NCBI GenBank assembly: GCA_016802295.1
Contig: JAESIW010000138.1
Span: forward strand, 1,373,904 to 1,437,903
Length of the DNA: 64,000 nt
Source: Brachionus rotundiformis
Lineage: Eukaryota > Rotifera > Eurotatoria > Ploima > Brachionidae
Direction: 5' to 3'
Made by a program: the position numbers and the translations under genes. How positions within the stretch are numbered: the stretch's first letter is position 1; every line of letters starts with the position of its first letter. This document shows positions 1-10,467 of the stretch, in pieces. The notes below the pieces were generated by a model that saw only the letters and a list, made by a program, of their open reading frames with translations, did not search any database and was not told where the DNA came from.

Positions 1-3000
1 ATTTTGGTGCCGTGTCGGCCATTTGTATAAACGAATTGACCGGCGACATTGCCACCGCGTCGGCTAGTTACTTGTATCTATGGAACATAAATGGTCAATT
101 GCTAGCATCGGTAAACACCATTGCATCCAGTCGCAACCATGTCATTTTGTGTGTGCAAATGTCGCATGTGAACGAATGGGACGCCAATAATGTGATCCTA
201 ACGGGCGGAACCGATGGCGTGGTTCGCATGTGGAGCCTTGGCTATGTACAACAAAGCGAAAAAGACTCGCTCAAGGCCCAGTCTACACTGGACTGTTCGG
301 ACACTCCTTTAGTCGAAGATGGTAACTATTTTGCCATTTTTTTATTCACTCAATCACACAATTATGGACTGAATAAACAAGTCCTTTTTTTACTAATTTT
401 ATTTTTCCAAGCCAAACTGTAAAAATGGTAAAGGCTGGGGGTCTTTGCCACACATGATCAGACAACTTTTAAAATATCCTTTTTTCATAGTAGGGGTTTT
501 TAAGAGAACAATTAGTTTTTTGTTTATCAAAAGGTGAACTAAAATAGGATTAGGCGAACTAAGTTGTATCAATAATTATAGTTATGTAATAGACCTTATA
601 TAAATAGATATGTTTGTCCGGATCTGCTAGGAACCAGTGGTCCGCGGTCATAACACAATTAATAAAAGAAATTGTAGAATAATAATAACTTTATTAATAA
701 ATGGCCACTTCTAGCCTAAACAGGAAAACAAAATAGATATATAAGCAAAAAAATAATAATAATCTAACTTCTAGTCTAGTTTTTACACCGCGTTCAATGC
801 TAGTAATATGCTACGCATTTTAGATCATAGTATTGCACTGTGAAACAACAAACTCAAAAGTTGGCTTGAGTCGGTGTTGTAGTTATTGAGAGAACTACAA
901 CAGTTAAACAAAAAATGTAGTTTTAAATCCCTCTCGCCTTCTAAATAGCCTCCACAGTTTATAAATACTAGTTAATTGGCTCATCGTAGCTTTTTTACTT
1001 TTTTTTTTCATGAAAAAATTCAATCTATTTTTGGTCTTGCCACACCTCGTTTAGCTTGTTGAGGACTGCCTCTTTTTTTGAAGCTGTAGCTGAAGCACTA
1101 TTAAGAGAAAAAAATGCATTTTCCTAGAGAGCTGTAGCAGTCGCTTCTATTTTTGTTTGTCATTCAACTATCTTAGATTGTTTGCTTTTACTACATCTCC
1201 CGGAGGTTTATTCCATCCATTCACAATTCTATTTGTAAAAAAGTTATGTCTTGGAGGACAATTTCAAAATCATGCGTTGGAAATTCCAATAATTCTGTTG
1301 ATTCAAGCATTTTTTAACAACTTCAGCAGTTTAAGTTTAAGTTTGTCAAGTTTAAACGAAAGAGTTTATATAGTAAATAATAATCAATTATACACATTTA
1401 ATTAAGCAGTTGTTTTTCACTGTTGTTAATCTAAATTTTGCAAAATTTAATAAGAGGGCTGGAAAGAAGGCTATGCCATTCGCAGCTGTCCGAAAAATTA
1501 CCCTTTCCTAAATTTTATTTTAAATAAATAAATACAAGCCTTTTAATACTAGTTCGATATATTGTAAAGGATTAGGAACCGCTAATTTTTGTCTAATATA
1601 GCGAATGGATGGCATATTGAAGTTTATGATCAAATTAAAATGATCATGCACAAAAATAATTTTTTTTTAAATTTTTTAGAATCTTGTTAATTGAAAAATG
1701 TAATGCACAGAGATAGATTTTCATGTGTAGTGCAAAATTCTGCATTTATTTAATTTTTGCAGAAATTTGCAGGTTTAAAAATTAAGCTTAACATTGAATG
1801 TTTACATTAAAAAAAGTTTTTTAAATAATTTTTGAGCATGATCATTTTAGTTTGATCATAAACTTGCTCAATGGATGAGAAAATTATCTTCTTTTCTTAG
1901 GTTGTCACTTTATAATTTTTGCTAAAAACTGATTATGAATAAATTTTTTGAAACAAATTACCCAAAAACCTTAACAATTGCAGCAGAATTCTTTGTAGCG
2001 GCGACAGTACTTGCTTTCGTATCTTTCCTTAATTAAGTCCATTACTCACTTTGTCATAGTATCAATTTATACAAAGTTTGTAGGAAATTATCATTTAAAA
2101 ATTAATTTAAACTTAAATGAAAATTATCAATTTAAGATTGATGTAAAATATTAATAAAGTATAATTTTGAATAAATCTATTTTTTATAATTAAGCCTGTA
2201 ACTCTGAAATTCAGGTCTGTCGAGTTTGACAATTCATGTTTATTGATCATATTTACCAAGAAAACATTGTCCTCCCGTAGATTTAAGCTTACTTCTTATA
2301 ACAATTAAAATATTTAAATAACAAAAACATGTTTTTCTATAATATTTTTTTAAATAAATTTAATAATTATCTTTTACGATTGTAATTAGGATAGTTTGTA
2401 AATTACTCATTTGTCTAAAGGAACCTTTTTGTGCATACATTCTCTTAACAAATATGTAGCAACTACTTTGTTCCTTAGTTTATTTTATTTAATTAATTCC
2501 TATATTTTTCAATAGATATAATCTATGTTGTTTGTTGTTTTCAATATTAATATAGATAAAAGATATTTGTTTTTTTTTAATGTTTAAATTAAATCCAGGA
2601 TTAAATACCGATTTGACAATATAATGGGAAAAAAGGGTCCTTAGTATTCAAGCAAAATAAGAATAAAATTAGAGGAATGAGGAAAACCCTAAGGTGTTAA
2701 GTATTAATATTTTAATAATTAATCAAAAATAAAAACAAAATTAAAAATTTCAATAACCAGTAAAATTCTTGATATTAAAAATATATGTTGTATTTATTAT
2801 TTATTATTAAAAAGCCCATAGTTTAATTATGATTTAGTAGTAAAGCTTGTGAAGCAAATAAGTTAATTTTTGATTATTGGATTAGTTTTCGTTTTTAAAC
2901 TTTTATTTAAGAAGAAGTGTTCAAAACAATTAAATTAAAATTTATCAAAAAAATAATTAAAATTTTCTTTTAAGATTTGAATCACTCGCCAATAGTAAGT

Positions 3001-3555
3001 GACCAGAAGGTTATTTTCAGAATAGAAGAGTCAGATAAATCGAACGATATTGATGATGATTTTGTTCTCATCGATTCGTTCCACAGTCAAGCAAATAAAA
3101 ATGCACTAAAACCTGGTTATAGATGGAAAAGAGAGCTGATATTCCGAAGCAAGTTGACAATGCATACATCATATGACAGAAAAGATAACTATGAACCAGC
3201 GTCTGTGACAGCATTGGCTATTTCTAAAGACAACAAAACTATTTATGTTGGTGATTCCAGAGGACGGGTCTTCTCATGGGTCTGCATTGAAAATCCGGGC
3301 AAGACTCGAGCTGACCATTGGATCAAAGATGAATCAATTGAACAATGTCGCTCTTGTCACGTAAAATTCTCGTTTAGCGAACGCAGGCATCATTGTCGAG
3401 ATTGCGGTGGTGTTTTTTGCAATCAATGCACAAAATATGAGATAGAAATTCCTAAATTGAACATTAGCAAACCGGTCAGAGTTTGCCAACAATGCTTCAC
3501 TCAAAATTCCAAAGCTGATTCAAGCATAAACTCATCAAATCATAGTCCTATTTAA
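1..3555 (+). CDS. WDFY3: WDFY3/ALFY homologue, C-terminal two exons (partial at the 5' end)
   Basis: C-terminal end of the large BEACH-WD40-FYVE autophagy adaptor, which links ubiquitinated aggregates and PI3P membranes to the autophagy machinery. Exon A runs from the window edge (frame from base 3) to 321 and encodes the last WD40 repeats (GAVSAICINELTGDI, NEWDANNVILTGGTDGVVR). It ends in phase 1 at a GT donor (322). Exon B starts at 2975 after TTTTAAG and runs to the TAA at 3553-3555. It encodes LKPGYRWKRELIFRSKLTMH, another WD-like blade (YVGDSRGRVFSW) and a complete FYVE zinc finger with the R(R/K)HHCR-type signature (ERRHHCRDCGG) and eight Cys. The order and sequence fit WDFY3 closely. 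The 2.65-kb intron is large for this window and contains a LINE tail and a foldback element. AATAAA signals lie at 3664 and 3673. Exon A is clearly more GC-rich than exon B. The BEACH domain lies upstream of the window. Confidence 0.93.
690..1290 (-). mobile_element. Decayed 3' end of a CR1/jockey-like LINE (in WDFY3 intron)
   Basis: On the minus strand around 1255-1160 the translation reads RHNFFTNRIVNGWNKPPGDV. This is the conserved stretch just after the reverse transcriptase domain near the C-terminus of many invertebrate non-LTR retrotransposons. A stop and degraded sequence follow, then an A/T-rich 3' UTR-like region with an AATAAA-type motif on the minus strand near 690. No RT catalytic domain remains. 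The family name is inference from this C-terminal signature only. Confidence 0.6.
1440..1535 (+). mobile_element. LINE 3' tail fragment
   Basis: A short plus-strand segment, GCAGCTGTCC followed by CCCTTTCCTAAATTTTATTT and an AAATAAATAAATA end. It resembles the segment at 8250-8340 (GGAGCTGCC, TTCCCTCTAAATTATATTTT, AAATAAATAT). Two copies with the same order of blocks and the same simple tail suggest the 3' terminus of one retroelement family. No coding sequence remains. Confidence 0.4.
1604..1877. mobile_element. Foldback MITE with 8-bp target duplication
   Basis: Arms at about 1616-1655 and 1829-1868 are inverted copies (GAAGTTTATGATCAAATTAA on the left; the right arm gives AAGTTTATGATCAAACTAAA when reversed), followed by matching ATGATCATGC. 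The element is flanked by direct repeats AATGGATG at 1604-1611 and 1870-1877, consistent with an 8-bp target-site duplication as made by hAT-type transposases. It is non-coding, about 258 bp, inside the WDFY3 intron. Confidence 0.7.
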
Positions 3556-3663
3556 AAAATTTTATTATTTTTATATTTTTCTACCTATATGTGTTTTGTT
3601 CGACGAAAAACCTTGTATCATTTTTATTAATTTATTTAAGTTTATTTTTGGTTATTTAAAATA

Positions 3664-3678
3664 AATAAAGTCAATAAA
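3664..3678 (+). promoter_or_regulatory. Tandem AATAAA polyadenylation signals of WDFY3
   Basis: AATAAA at 3664-3669 and again at 3673-3678, about 110-120 bases after the TAA stop, the usual position for cleavage and polyadenylation. Confidence 0.6.
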
Positions 3679-3907
3679 GAATTATTTTCTAGTCAAAATA
3701 TTTAATTTTGACTGTTTTTTAATTTTTTTCTGGCAAATCTTGATATTTTCTTATCATTTGTGGTCATAAATTTTTTAAAAATTTTTATCCTGGTTTTTTA
3801 AGAGGAGTTAATAAGACAAAAAACTTCAGAATTCAAGCTTTCTGTAACAAATTAAAAAGTCAGATTATAATCGTTTTTTAATTATTATTTCTGAAGATGG
3901 TTCAAAC

Positions 3908-4380
3908 GGTTCAAACGAAAATACTGTGGTGTTTGCATTAATTGGTACTCATTCTCAATAAATATGACATCTTGGCAAAATAGCAACAGACATCCTCATT
4001 ATTTAATATACGTGCTAATCAAAGTTAATTGAAAGGGTAAATAATTATCAAATTTTAAACTTTATGACAAATTAATGAGTTTATTACTAGAAATGAATGT
4101 TTTTTTCTTAATATCAAAATAAATTAATTCAAAATCGTACTTATGTTTTAAAAACAGTTTTTTTTCTAATTTTTTTTTAACAAACACTATAAGAGAATTA
4201 AAATAATTAAGAAACAAATTGATTTTATATGCATGATCAAATACGAAAGAGATAATCGTTATGAAAGCACATGACAAATACACTGCCAGTGTCAAGACTT
4301 CCTGTCAGCTTGTCAGCTGTCAAATACTCCGATGACCGAGTATTTCAAAGCTGAAACATTGACGAGGATGAATTCGTCTT
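3908..4380 (+). pseudogene. Degraded duplicate of the thymidine kinase / small-gene divergent promoter region
   Basis: This segment aligns with 10350-11100 in the same orientation. 3908-4010 copies the start of the small minus-strand gene at 10201-10467 with a 23-bp deletion that shifts frame. 4020-4230 copies the intergenic promoter. 4231-4380 copies part of thymidine kinase exon 2 (ATCAAATACGAAAGAGATAA is shared). About 237 bp equivalent to 10703-10939 is missing, which removes TK exon 1 with the P-loop and the beginning of exon 2. A second small deletion and a local inversion (4329-4356) follow. It cannot encode a kinase. It is separated from its source by a decayed Helitron. Confidence 0.85.
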
Positions 4381-5599
4381 GTTGAATGTGATCTTGAACA
4401 AAGCGATGCTAGGTTTTCAGGAGACATTCAAAGAGAAGCTACTCAAAGTCATTAAGAGTGTTACAGCTTAAAATAAGTTAAGGAGCGTAAGTAACGTGAA
4501 GATAAATCAATCTTTGTAAGCGCTATAAACCTGGGCGACGAATACGTCACGGTGAGAAAAGACACAGAAGTCGGTGAATGCGACGAAGCAGATCTACTCC
4601 AGCAGAACGAAAAAGCATAGTCCAAGCTACTAAAGGATGGCAAAACCTACTGAGATGCTATAAAAATTAGTCCAAAAAGGTTTTATCACGAAATCTGAAT
4701 TCATACAAGGTCATACAAGGTTTTTAATGGCTAAATTAAGGCAATTTTTAGACTTTGATCGAGCTTACAGAGCGTCCCTTTCAGCGACATAGCGATTAAA
4801 TGAAGAAATCTGAATTCTGCTTGAAAAATCAGCCAGAAAAAGTTTTTCTTGAGCTATGTCGTTGAAAGGAGCGTGCTTTAGGCGCATTTGACCATATTTC
4901 AGCTATATTAGAGCTTAAGTGGTTATGTAATAAAAAAAAGGAGGGGGGAGGCGTTAAAGTTGTCAATTTGCACGGGTATGATGCAAAAAAAATTTTATAA
5001 TTTTAAATATTCTATCAAATCCCCGCTTAAGTGCTGGCAGTCAATATGCACGGGTATGATGCAAAGAATGTCTCGATGGTTGCACGGAACCATACAGATC
5101 TTTTTAATAATCAACCAAGTCCACCGGTTGATTTTAAAAGAGATTGAATGTCTAGATGGAACAATTAAATTATCCATGTCATGAGATTAGCCATTTTTCT
5201 CTATTTTCCTTATATTAAAACCCCTAAAAAGGGAATAGAATTTTAAAAGTCACTGTATTACAAAAAATTAAAGATTGACTTGAAAGATGATATCATGGAT
5301 GTGGTAACGGTTTCCTTGTGAAAAGGTTTTTTCCTGTGTTTAAATCTTTATTTGAATACTGAACGAAGAAGTAAGACATCTTCATTAGGGAATTTTTACG
5401 CATTCGACGTAAATTTTCTTCCTAATATATTTATGGATATAATCCCCCTGATGCCTCGAAAAATTAATTTTTTACCATATAATTTTGAGATTTGATATAA
5501 TTTTTATTTCGTCAATGCATGGCAGTGTAAGTTCAAGTTTTATTTTACTCTATTATAATATATTTTTTAGATTTAAATATTCTAATACGTTAAAATATA
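4381..5599. other. Intergenic region, no confident gene
   Basis: 4365-4640 keeps some coding-like composition: short open stretches read LLNVILNKAMLGFQETFKEK and, after stops, GDEYVTVRKDTEVGECDEAD. They are broken by stops and I could not assign them to a family. A 20-base direct repeat with the core TGCACGGGTATGATGCAAA occurs at about 4968 and 5047. The remainder is A/T-rich with no feature seen. Confidence 0.5.
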
Positions 5600-7440
5600 A
5601 TGCCTCCTAATGCTCGCTTTAATAGTAATAATTTTATTTATATTTTTTTTAAATCTCTATATAATTTTTAATATAAGTTTTTAGTGCCTCTGCTGCTTAC
5701 ATTGTCGCTGAAGTTGATAAAAACCGTCCTGGGACATCAGCTTCACTTCATGGTGGTGAAGTCAATATACTTCTTCATGAACAGCACGAAATAAATCCAA
5801 TGAGTATTCAGCACGAAAACTCAATTGATCAGGCGATGACTTCACTGGAACAGTATGAGCAAATTGCTGATATTACTTCAGAGCTTGATCAAAGTATATA
5901 AATCTTTTCAAATTATAGTAATTAATTTTAAATTGTTTTATTTAGGTCAAAGCATTGCAGATGATGTTGGATCTTCGGTAAACTCCAATGAAGTTGTTGG
6001 TGCATCCAATGATATTTAATTGCTCCAATTTTGGATCGGACTCACCCAATATTGGAGCAATTAATAAATGGAAATATTCCAAATAGAAGGCATCAAATGA
6101 ACGAATTTTTACAAAATATTCATCAATACAATTTTATTTGGAAGGTAGCCGTCAAGTCGAATTTTGATTCGGAGGATATGGACAACAGAGTTAATGATTC
6201 AAGGCGATTCAACGAACGCCACATTAATCGTTTACCTTATTTTTATAAGGTACATGGAAGTTTTTATTACCGGATTTCCCCATGTTCAATGGTCCAAATT
6301 GTAATATGAACTTATGCTCAGTATTTAATGTTGGATACTGATAGGGCAGTAATCGATCATATGGTTGAAAATTGGGAAAGTAATAATGGTCATGTTTCTC
6401 AAGAAATTGTTCAACTGATCCATCAGATGCTCACTGATGTCAATCCATTGGTCCAGTTATTCCTTACAAATCGAGAAATTCTAGATCAACGAAATCAAAA
6501 TGATCCATTTAATGTCCGTATGTGGATCACTCGATTTGTCCCGAGGAATACGAATGCCAATAAACGAAAATGGTCGCCGACAAATAATCGATCTTGCAAT
6601 TAATGATGTAATAGCTGCCGTTTTCGACGATCAAGCGGGGCTGCCTGATGATGGAGTTGTTGTTTGTGCTCATGGCAGGGATTTTGATTTGCCAGTGATA
6701 GGAATAGTTCCTCAAAGAGTCAATGACTTTATGCAAAGTATTGACTTGAGGAATCCCAATTGCGATCCATTGTATTTTCCTAACTTGTATGCATATGGCG
6801 AAGCTGGATATGATGAGAGGTATTTACACAACAAGGGACAATTGACCACGAACTCTCAAGTGACACTCAAAGAGTTCTACAAACATCGACTACATGTTAG
6901 AGCAAATCAGTCAAATGTATTGTTCCGCATGAGCAAGTTGTTCCAGGAGTTTGTTGTGTGTTCTTGGATAAAAATTGAAAAAACTAAACTTCAAATTTTG
7001 CGTCAAAACCAAGAACAGCTCAGAATACTAGACTATTAAGGCATTATGGATCATGTACGTGACTATAACTGTAATGTATAAGAGGTGATTGGCAGACAAT
7101 TTATTTTGCCTTCTACATTCGAGGATAGCTATAGTGCTATGAAACAGCACTATTTTGACGCACTTGAACTGGTTGCACGATTTGGCGAAGCGGACTATTT
7201 TATAACTCGAATCCGCATTGACCCGAACTACAGAAGACGTTGCAACACGGCCAGATATGTGTTCTATGGTGGTACAACCTGAAGTTCAAAGAGTATTTCA
7301 ACTATTTGAATGTAGAACACAAGATCGGTGTGGTTGAAGCCTATGTTCGAGTCAAAGAATATCAGGAAAGAGGCTTACCACACGATCATATGTTATTTTG
7401 GATTGCCGAAAATGACATGATATTAAATGATGTGCGCTGA
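5600..7440 (+). pseudogene. Decayed Helitron Rep (helicase-like N-terminal domain) gene
   Basis: Consecutive open segments in changing frames match the Helitron helicase-like/replication-initiator region in order. 6031-6309 and 6328-6603 hold the N-terminal part (QYNFIWKVAVKSNFD). 6500-7039 holds the conserved middle (DPLYFPNLYAYGEAGYDERY; LKEFYKHRLHVRANQSNVLF; KLFQEFVVCSWIKIEKTKLQ). 7085-7282 holds RQFILPSTFEDSYSAMKQHY and a degraded ITFTCNPNW-like segment. 7240-7440 holds the HUH-type motif region (ERGLPHDHMLFW). An upstream intron-like break (gt at about 5893, ag at about 5945) joins acidic N-terminal exon fragments. Frameshifts and stops interrupt it at several points. No Pif1-like helicase domain follows, so this is a 5' fragment. 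The HUH motif reads H-D-H instead of H-hydrophobic-H, consistent with decay. Confidence 0.75.
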
Positions 7441-9461
7441 AATACCCGATCCAGATGAAGATCCTTAACTATATGAACTTGTAAAGACCAAGATGATTCA
7501 TGAACCATGTTTTCCGAATAGTTCGTGTATGAAGCAACAATGATGAATGTCGGCAGAAGAGAACGTTTCAGGAGTTAGGGTATGATGAAGAAGAAGCCCT
7601 ATTAATTATATAGAATAAACCATTTCGAATAACTCCTTCTTTTAGTCTCATCCTCTCCCTCTGCCACTCAAAGTTTAGAAATATTTCTAAAAATTCGATG
7701 CCAAATTTATAGAGCTTGATGAAAAAATTGATTAAACCCAAAAAAAATTAAAAGAATGAGATGGCCAAAATGCATAAAATACCTAATAATATACATAATT
7801 AAATATGTTGGGTTAAAAACTCGAAAATTGATCATGACAATGCAGAAATCGATTGCCCAACCATTAATTTATATTTTAATTAAATAAATCCAATAAAATC
7901 AATGTCCAGTGTTTTATCAAAAAAATAACAATTCCTGGATAAATTTTCCAAGATTTGAAAAATTCGACAAAAGAAGAAGTTGTTACCACCCTAAAGTCCT
8001 ATGATATGCAAGATCTTTTCCAGATGTTAAATAATGCTACGAAAAAAAAAAGAACATCGGCTCAAATAGTTGGAAGTTTTCCAGAAATTGAAAATTAATA
8101 AAATTATTTAACAGAGACTGGTTTAATACATATCATTTAATATCAAGTTGGGAACCCCCTGGAAAAACCTTTCCTAAATTATTTTTTAAATAAAAAATAA
8201 AACGAAAAATTTTTAATAGGCTACAATGATTAATCCAAAAATATTCCTTTCAGGCTGGTTAAAAATAAGGACGTTACACCGTTCGGAGCTGCCAAGAGGG
8301 ACTATTCCCTCTAAATTATATTTTAAATAAATATATTTAATCCCAAAGAATTAAATTTCTATATTTGTAAATTTTCGATTTATTTAAAATTTAAAAACAA
8401 TTTAATGATATGTCGTTAATCGTTTTTATTTAAATTTAACAATTTTATTTGTTCAACTAGGAATAAGACGGACAAATTTATCACTCAATTTTACGTTAAT
8501 TGATTAATGTTATAAGAGGAAAAATTAGTATTTGTACACGCTTTTACAAGAAAAATTTCAATTAATTAACTTTTCAGAAGATTGGCAGAAACAAAATGTT
8601 CAATAAAATTTAATTCAATTAATATTTTTTGACTTATAGAAAAGTCTGCTTACAATTAAGTAAAATAAAAAATTCCAAGTAATCGGTAATATCGCATAAT
8701 TACGCTTTATAAATTTGGACGACGCAAGAACTAGAAAGAATGCATATTTCTTAGGAGCTAAGGTCTTCTTTTTGAAGTTTAACTTTTAATACTTCCCAAG
8801 CGATTTTCTATAACAGTTGAATGTTTATATGAACATCAATTTAGCTTTTGAGTAATGATATTAACTAGATGAAACAAAATCAAATCAGACTAATTTTTTA
8901 AACAAAGAAATCGGAACTAATTTAATTCCATGTTTTTCATGTTCCGCTCAGAGTATAATCTCAGCAGTTATACATTTTTTTAAATTTCTTAAAATAAAAT
9001 TATCTTCACTAATTCTTAATACTTTTTTTTTTTTTGTTCGAATTTAAATTAACAAAATTATTTTTTTTAGAAAACAATCTAGAATTTATATAAAAATTTT
9101 TCTTTAACATTTTAAAATTTTACTATATCGTCAGAATTGGCGCTAAATGAAATAAATAAATAAAAAATTATCTATATTTACCTTTTTTGAATATATTATT
9201 TTGGGTTGTATTGTCTATATATTAATAAATTTTTTTGGAATAATTGAACAAAAAAGTAAAGTAAATTTTATTCAAATTTTAGACGATCTTGATGGGTTGT
9301 GGTCATCAAAACTCCAATTATTAGTTCGATATTTCATTTATGGAAAATTTTACCCTGATTATTTTATTCTGATAATAAATAAAACATTTTCTTACACCAC
9401 AATAGTAAATTATTTTAATAAAAATTTTTGATTTTTAATTCAAAACGAGTACAGACAAAAA
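7441..9461. other. Intergenic region with a LINE tail at about 8250-8340
   Basis: Mostly A/T-rich non-coding DNA. The piece at 8250-8340 resembles the 3' tail at 1440-1535 (GAGCTGCC, TTCCCTCTAAATTATATTTT, then AAATAAATAT). A 76-codon open frame at 9201-9431 is A/T-driven, with no recognisable domain. I see no helicase remnant downstream of the Helitron fragment. Confidence 0.4.
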
Positions 9462-10118
9462 ATGAAAATTTTAAATTTTTTAAATCTAAGCAAATTTCTT
9501 TCATCAAGTTCTTACAGAATATCAAAATCATTAATTTACACGAGAAATAATACTACCAGAATGGTCGACGCCGATTTAAAAGAGAGATCTAACTACATTG
9601 TCTGGGTTGACTTGGAAATGAGTGGACTGAATATCGACAAAGACCATATTCTTGAAATGGCATGCTTGATAACAGACAAAAATTTGAACATAGTGGCTGA
9701 GGGACCTGAAATTATAATTCACCAAAGTGATGAAGTTTTAAATGGAATGGATGAGTGGTGTACCAACACACATGGTAAAAGTGGACTAACCGAATCTTGC
9801 CGCAAAAGTCAAATTAATATTGACCAAGCTGAACAAATAATGCTTGATTTCGTACAAAAATATACGCCTAAAGGCGCATGTCCTCTCGCCGGCAACTCAA
9901 TTCATGTTGATAGAATATTTTTGAATAAATATATGAAAAATTTTCTGAATCATTTACACTATAGGATTATTGATGTAAGCTCAATTAAAGAATTAGCTAA
10001 AAGGTGGTCGGATAAAAATCAATTTTTCGTCAAAAAGAATACCCATCGTGCCCTTGACGACATTAAAGAAAGTATTGATGAACTAAATTTTTATAAAAGC
10101 AGTTTATTTAAATTTTAA
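9462..10118 (+). CDS. REXO2: Oligoribonuclease, mitochondrial/cytosolic (REXO2-like)
   Basis: 3'-to-5' exoribonuclease that degrades very short RNA oligonucleotides (nanoRNA) left by other nucleases, in mitochondria and cytosol. Single exon, 218 residues. It has the DEDDh catalytic set: VDLEMSGL (residues about 49-56) for the first D-x-E, LAGNSIHVDRIFL for the second Asp region, YRIIDVSSIKEL, and HRALDDIKES with the His and last Asp. Residues 1-33 are basic, Ser/Asn-rich and acid-free, like a mitochondrial presequence. A second in-frame ATG (9561, residue 34) starts directly before the conserved domain. This resembles the mitochondrial and cytosolic start sites known for mammalian REXO2, so dual targeting is a reasonable inference. 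AATAAA follows at 10151. Length and motifs are complete. Confidence 0.95.
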   Translation: MKILNFLNLSKFLSSSSYRISKSLIYTRNNTTRMVDADLKERSNYIVWVDLEMSGLNIDKDHILEMACLITDKNLNIVAEGPEIIIHQSDEVLNGMDEWCTNTHGKSGLTESCRKSQINIDQAEQIMLDFVQKYTPKGACPLAGNSIHVDRIFLNKYMKNFLNHLHYRIIDVSSIKELAKRWSDKNQFFVKKNTHRALDDIKESIDELNFYKSSLFKF

Positions 10119-10200
10119 ATTGATTTATTATAAAAAATGGTATTTAATTGAATAAAAAATTAATTAATAAATTTATTTATTTTGACATTTGCTTCAAAGT

Positions 10201-10467
10201 TTATGTCTCTGAAAATTGGTGACATTTTTTTGGATTTTTTTTTTGTCCACGTAAATTGGACGCATTGCATCTCTTGTCTTGTCCTTTTTGTTCTTTAATA
10301 ATAGACTTTTTTAATTTTTTGGCAATTGCCAATGTTCGATTGAGTAAATTTTGGTTCAAACGAAAATAGTGTGGTGTCTGCATCAATTGGTACTTATGCT
10401 CAATGAATATGACATCTTGGCAAAATGTAACTTTTTTGCCAGTCTTAATAGCAACAGACTCGCTCAT
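10201..10467 (-). CDS. Small basic protein of unknown function
   Basis: An 88-codon open frame (ATG at 10467), rich in Lys/Asn/Gln, which I do not recognise. It begins MSESVAIKTGKKVTFCQDVI; KKVTF fits the loose RVxF docking pattern of protein phosphatase 1, which may be chance. The lysine-rich C-terminal half (AIAKKLKKSIIKEQKGQDKR) looks nucleic-acid binding or nucleolar. It lies head to head with thymidine kinase, with 317 bp between start codons, so a shared promoter is possible. Its 5' end is duplicated at 3908-4010, where the copy is frameshifted. The relatively coherent coding composition and upstream context argue for a real gene. Splicing to further exons cannot be excluded. Confidence 0.5.
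   Translation of the reverse strand: MSESVAIKTGKKVTFCQDVIFIEHKYQLMQTPHYFRLNQNLLNRTLAIAKKLKKSIIKEQKGQDKRCNASNLRGQKKNPKKCHQFSET

Noticed and set aside
1157..1405. 82-codon plus frame in the WDFY3 intron
   Set aside because: It is the antisense of a LINE C-terminal motif read on the minus strand.
4062..4295. 77-codon minus frame across the duplicated TK promoter
   Set aside because: Overlaps the degraded duplicate and is A/T-driven.
4381..4640. Possible ubiquitin-like or unknown coding exons after the TK copy
   Set aside because: Short open pieces are interrupted by stops and do not match any family I can name.
9201..9431. 76-codon hydrophobic frame before REXO2
   Set aside because: A/T-driven composition, no domain, no splice support.
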